A DNA stretch of 64,000 nt from assembly GCA_038521865.1 (NCBI GenBank), contig JBCBKO010000001.1:682001-746000 (forward strand), in the 5' to 3' direction. How positions within the stretch are numbered: the stretch's first letter is position 1; each line of letters opens with the position of its first letter. The position numbers and the translations under genes are program-made. Of this stretch, positions 61,916-64,000 are shown piece by piece. The notes under the pieces are model-generated. The model saw nothing but the letters and a program-made list of their open reading frames with translations. It was not told where the DNA came from and did not search any database. The DNA is from CALBPI01 sp038521865 (lineage in GTDB: Bacteria; Pseudomonadota; Gammaproteobacteria; Steroidobacterales; Woeseiaceae).

Positions 61916-63320
61916 ATCGGCCCTGACCGGAGCCCTTTTGATCGCGTCGCTTTGCGGCTGCACAACTGTCGATCAGCGGCAAAGCGTCGATCTGATTGTA
62001 TACGGCGACTATGTGTTGACGATGGCCGATGACGACGCACCGATAACCGATGGTGCAGTTGCGATAGATGACAACCTCATCGTTGCGGTTGGCTCGCAGG
62101 CGGAAATCGACTTTAACTACTCTGCTGACGTAGCTGTCGACGGAAAGCAACGCGCTGTCATGCCAGGTCTTGTTAATGGGCACACGCATGCCGCCATGAC
62201 GTTGCTACGCGGCGTAGCTGATGACTTGCAACTGATGGATTGGCTGACCAACTACATCTTCCCGGCAGAGATTGAAGTGGTCGATGAGGCGTTCGTCCGA
62301 ATCGGCACGAAGCTCGCGTGCTGGGAGATGATTGAGTCCGGAACCACCGCCTTCGTTGATATGTATTTCTTTCCGGAGACCGTCTCGCAAGTCGTACAGG
62401 AATGTGGATTGCGCGCTGTGGTTGCTCCGTCGGTTATCGAGCAACAATCGCCCGATGCGGCGAATGGCGAGATGTCCTTACAGCAAGCCACCGACTATGT
62501 TCTGCGTTGGCAAGGAAAATCGGAGCGGATTGTTCCTGCTGTCGGTGCACACTCGGTCTATACAATCAGCGAATCAGGGCTGCGTAAAATTGCTGATGCA
62601 GCACATGAGGTTGATGCGCCAATTGCGATTCACGTTTCCGAATCACTCGCCGAGATCGACCAGATCAAGTCTTCCTATGGCAAGACGCCCGTCGAGGTGC
62701 TGGAAATGGTGGGTATGCTCCGACAGCCAGTCATTGCGGCGCATGTCGTGCACCCGAGTCCAGGCGATATCTCGTTGCTCGCGCGTTACGGCGTTGGCGC
62801 CATCCACAACCCAACGTCCAACCTGAAGCTCTCGTCTGGTGTGGCACCTGTAACCGAGCTTCGCGATGGCGGCGTTAGCGTCGGACTAGGTACCGACGGG
62901 GCCGCAAGCAACAACGATCTCGATTTGTGGGAGGAGATACGCTTGGCCGGATTACTTGCAAAAGGTCGCTCTATGGACCCGACCGATCTTCCGGCACGGA
63001 CTGTTTTGACATTAAGTACACGCGAAGGTGCGGCGGCGATCGGCCTTGGTGACCGGGTCGGCCAGCTCACGGTAGGCATGCGGGCTGATCTGATTCAGGT
63101 GGATTTCAGCAAGACCCGACACGCCCCGCTCTACGATATTTACTCCCACCTTGTCTACGTCGCCGACAGCACTGATGTTGTCACCACTATTGTTGACGGG
63201 CAGATCCTGATGCGCGAGCGCCAGATTCAAACGATCGACGAGTCAGCCCTCGCGAGCGATGTGCAGCACTGGCGAACCCGCATCGCTGAGGCGCTCGACC
63301 TCCCCGTCACCCAGCCTTGA
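61899..63320 (+). CDS. lipoprotein amidohydrolase, MTA/SAH-deaminase or TrzN-like
   Basis: The 473-residue protein carries a lipoprotein signal (MSLLSRSALTGALLIASLCGC, lipidation at C21) and a complete amidohydrolase domain. Metal ligands include H95 and H97 (VNGHTHAAM), the histidines in HVSESLAEI and AAHVVHPS, and the Asp in GTDGAASNNDLDLW. Cytoplasmic relatives deaminate methylthioadenosine, S-adenosylhomocysteine or triazines. An envelope-attached version would act on extracellular compounds. ATG 61899 overlaps the cupin end. Its 3' end overlaps deoB by 14 bp. Confidence 0.9.
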   Translation: MSLLSRSALTGALLIASLCGCTTVDQRQSVDLIVYGDYVLTMADDDAPITDGAVAIDDNLIVAVGSQAEIDFNYSADVAVDGKQRAVMPGLVNGHTHAAMTLLRGVADDLQLMDWLTNYIFPAEIEVVDEAFVRIGTKLACWEMIESGTTAFVDMYFFPETVSQVVQECGLRAVVAPSVIEQQSPDAANGEMSLQQATDYVLRWQGKSERIVPAVGAHSVYTISESGLRKIADAAHEVDAPIAIHVSESLAEIDQIKSSYGKTPVEVLEMVGMLRQPVIAAHVVHPSPGDISLLARYGVGAIHNPTSNLKLSSGVAPVTELRDGGVSVGLGTDGAASNNDLDLWEEIRLAGLLAKGRSMDPTDLPARTVLTLSTREGAAAIGLGDRVGQLTVGMRADLIQVDFSKTRHAPLYDIYSHLVYVADSTDVVTTIVDGQILMRERQIQTIDESALASDVQHWRTRIAEALDLPVTQP

Positions 63321-64000
63321 GAAACTGCTGCCCGTAAGCCAGCGGCGCAAGACCGAAGTGCTCCGCCAACGACTGGCCGATATCGGCAAAACTCTCACGT
63401 TTACCGATACTGCCCGTTGGGACACCACCACCCGCGACCAGCACCGGAATGTACTCGCGTGTGTGATCTGTGCCAGGCCACGTAGGGTCACATCCATGAT
63501 CGGCACAAAGAATCAAAAGATCGTCTGGCTTGAGTGCTGCTCGAATCCTTGGCAGAACGGCATCGAAGCTCTCTAAAGCCTCTGCATAACCGGCAGGGTC
63601 ACGCCGATGACCGTACAACATGTCGAAATCTACAAGATTGGTGAATACGAGCGTTTGCTCTCCCGCCCCTTCGATCGCATCGAGCGTTGCAGCGACCAGT
63701 GCCTCGTTGCCCGTCGCCTTGACGGTCTTACTGATACCTCGGTGCGCGAAAATGTCGGCGATTTTCCCGACGCTGATCACTTCTCCACCGGACTCAGTCA
63801 GCTTGTCGAGTAGGGTTGGCGCATGCGGCGGCGTTGTTAGATCGCGGCGGTTTCCGGTGCGCGTGAAAGACTCCGCGTCATCGCCAACAAACGGTCGCGC
63901 GATGACGCGTCCGACCCGGTATTCATCCACGAGTTCTCGCGCAAGTTCGCACAGCGAATACAGTCGGTCGAGACCAAACGTCTCTTCGTGTGCGGCGATC
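63307..64000 (-). CDS. deoB: phosphopentomutase, C-terminal part (runs off window)
   Basis: DeoB converts (deoxy)ribose 1-phosphate to the 5-phosphate. The part in the window is about 230 residues in the alkaline phosphatase superfamily. It reads in from base 64000 (HEETFGLDRLYSLCELARE) and includes TRTGNRRDLT, NLVDFDMLYGHRRDPAGY and CADHGCDPTWPGTDHTREY with the metal-binding Asp/His residues. The start codon lies beyond the window. It complements deoD in nucleoside breakdown. Confidence 0.93.
   Translation of the reverse strand, partial: IAAHEETFGLDRLYSLCELARELVDEYRVGRVIARPFVGDDAESFTRTGNRRDLTTPPHAPTLLDKLTESGGEVISVGKIADIFAHRGISKTVKATGNEALVAATLDAIEGAGEQTLVFTNLVDFDMLYGHRRDPAGYAEALESFDAVLPRIRAALKPDDLLILCADHGCDPTWPGTDHTREYIPVLVAGGGVPTGSIGKRESFADIGQSLAEHFGLAPLAYGQQFLKAG

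Noticed and set aside
1..64000. CRISPR arrays, insertion sequences, rRNA genes
   Set aside because: No regular repeat-spacer pattern, transposase frame with terminal repeats, or rRNA sequence was seen.

Overview
The window is a bacterial chromosome segment of fairly high GC, gene-dense and without insertion sequences, prophage genes or CRISPR arrays. Gene content and order point to a gammaproteobacterium: folP-ftsH-rlmE/yhbY-greA-carBA-dapB-dnaJK-grpE-hrcA, then nadK-recN-fur-bamE-rnfH-ratA-smpB, a Pseudomonas-type Fur without the CxxC zinc pair, and a 14-gene nuo operon with separate nuoC and nuoD. The exact order cannot be fixed from sequence alone; a lineage near Xanthomonadales, Steroidobacterales or Woeseiales would fit.

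Layout. 1-2.8 kb: infB (5' part only), nusA and rimP on the minus strand, behind a leader with a possible attenuator. 3.1-6.6 kb: three accessory genes (serine beta-lactamase-fold hydrolase, isochorismatase-family hydrolase, TehA/SLAC1-type transporter) lying between rimP and an initiator tRNA; the latter two are bounded by two almost identical terminator hairpins. 6.6-21.3 kb: tRNA-fMet and the complete nuoA-N operon. 21.4-24.1 kb: tRNA-Leu(GAG), secG, tpiA, glmM. 24.1-28.6 kb: folP, ftsH, rlmE, yhbY, greA. 28.6-38.9 kb: carB, carA, dapB, dnaJ, dnaK, grpE, hrcA. 39-45.2 kb: nadK, recN, fur, bamE, rnfH, ratA, a sodium symporter, smpB. 45.2-48.4 kb: a lipoprotein RidA homologue, a GMC oxidoreductase with its small Tat-exported partner, and tmRNA. 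48.5-54.2 kb: two unrecognised six-cysteine paralogues, a J-like protein, an HscC-type Hsp70 and an Hsp20. 54.3-64 kb: an exported amidohydrolase followed by a nucleoside salvage neighbourhood (tdk, CNT transporter, two head-to-head phosphoribosyltransferases, adenosine-kinase-like PfkB kinase, deoD, cupin, lipoprotein amidohydrolase, deoB partial).

How the genes work together. Most of the window is housekeeping: translation initiation and elongation, complex I, protein export and quality control, cell-wall sugar and folate synthesis, pyrimidine and lysine precursors. The less ordinary parts are stress-related. dnaK and hsp20 each have a good sigma-32-type promoter, and the hsp20 mRNA can fold its Shine-Dalgarno into a small hairpin that looks like an RNA thermometer. 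An hrcA gene is present but no CIRCE operator is visible here. The HscC/J-like pair is translationally coupled and sits beside the six-cysteine paralogue pair, which is the best candidate in the window for something undescribed.
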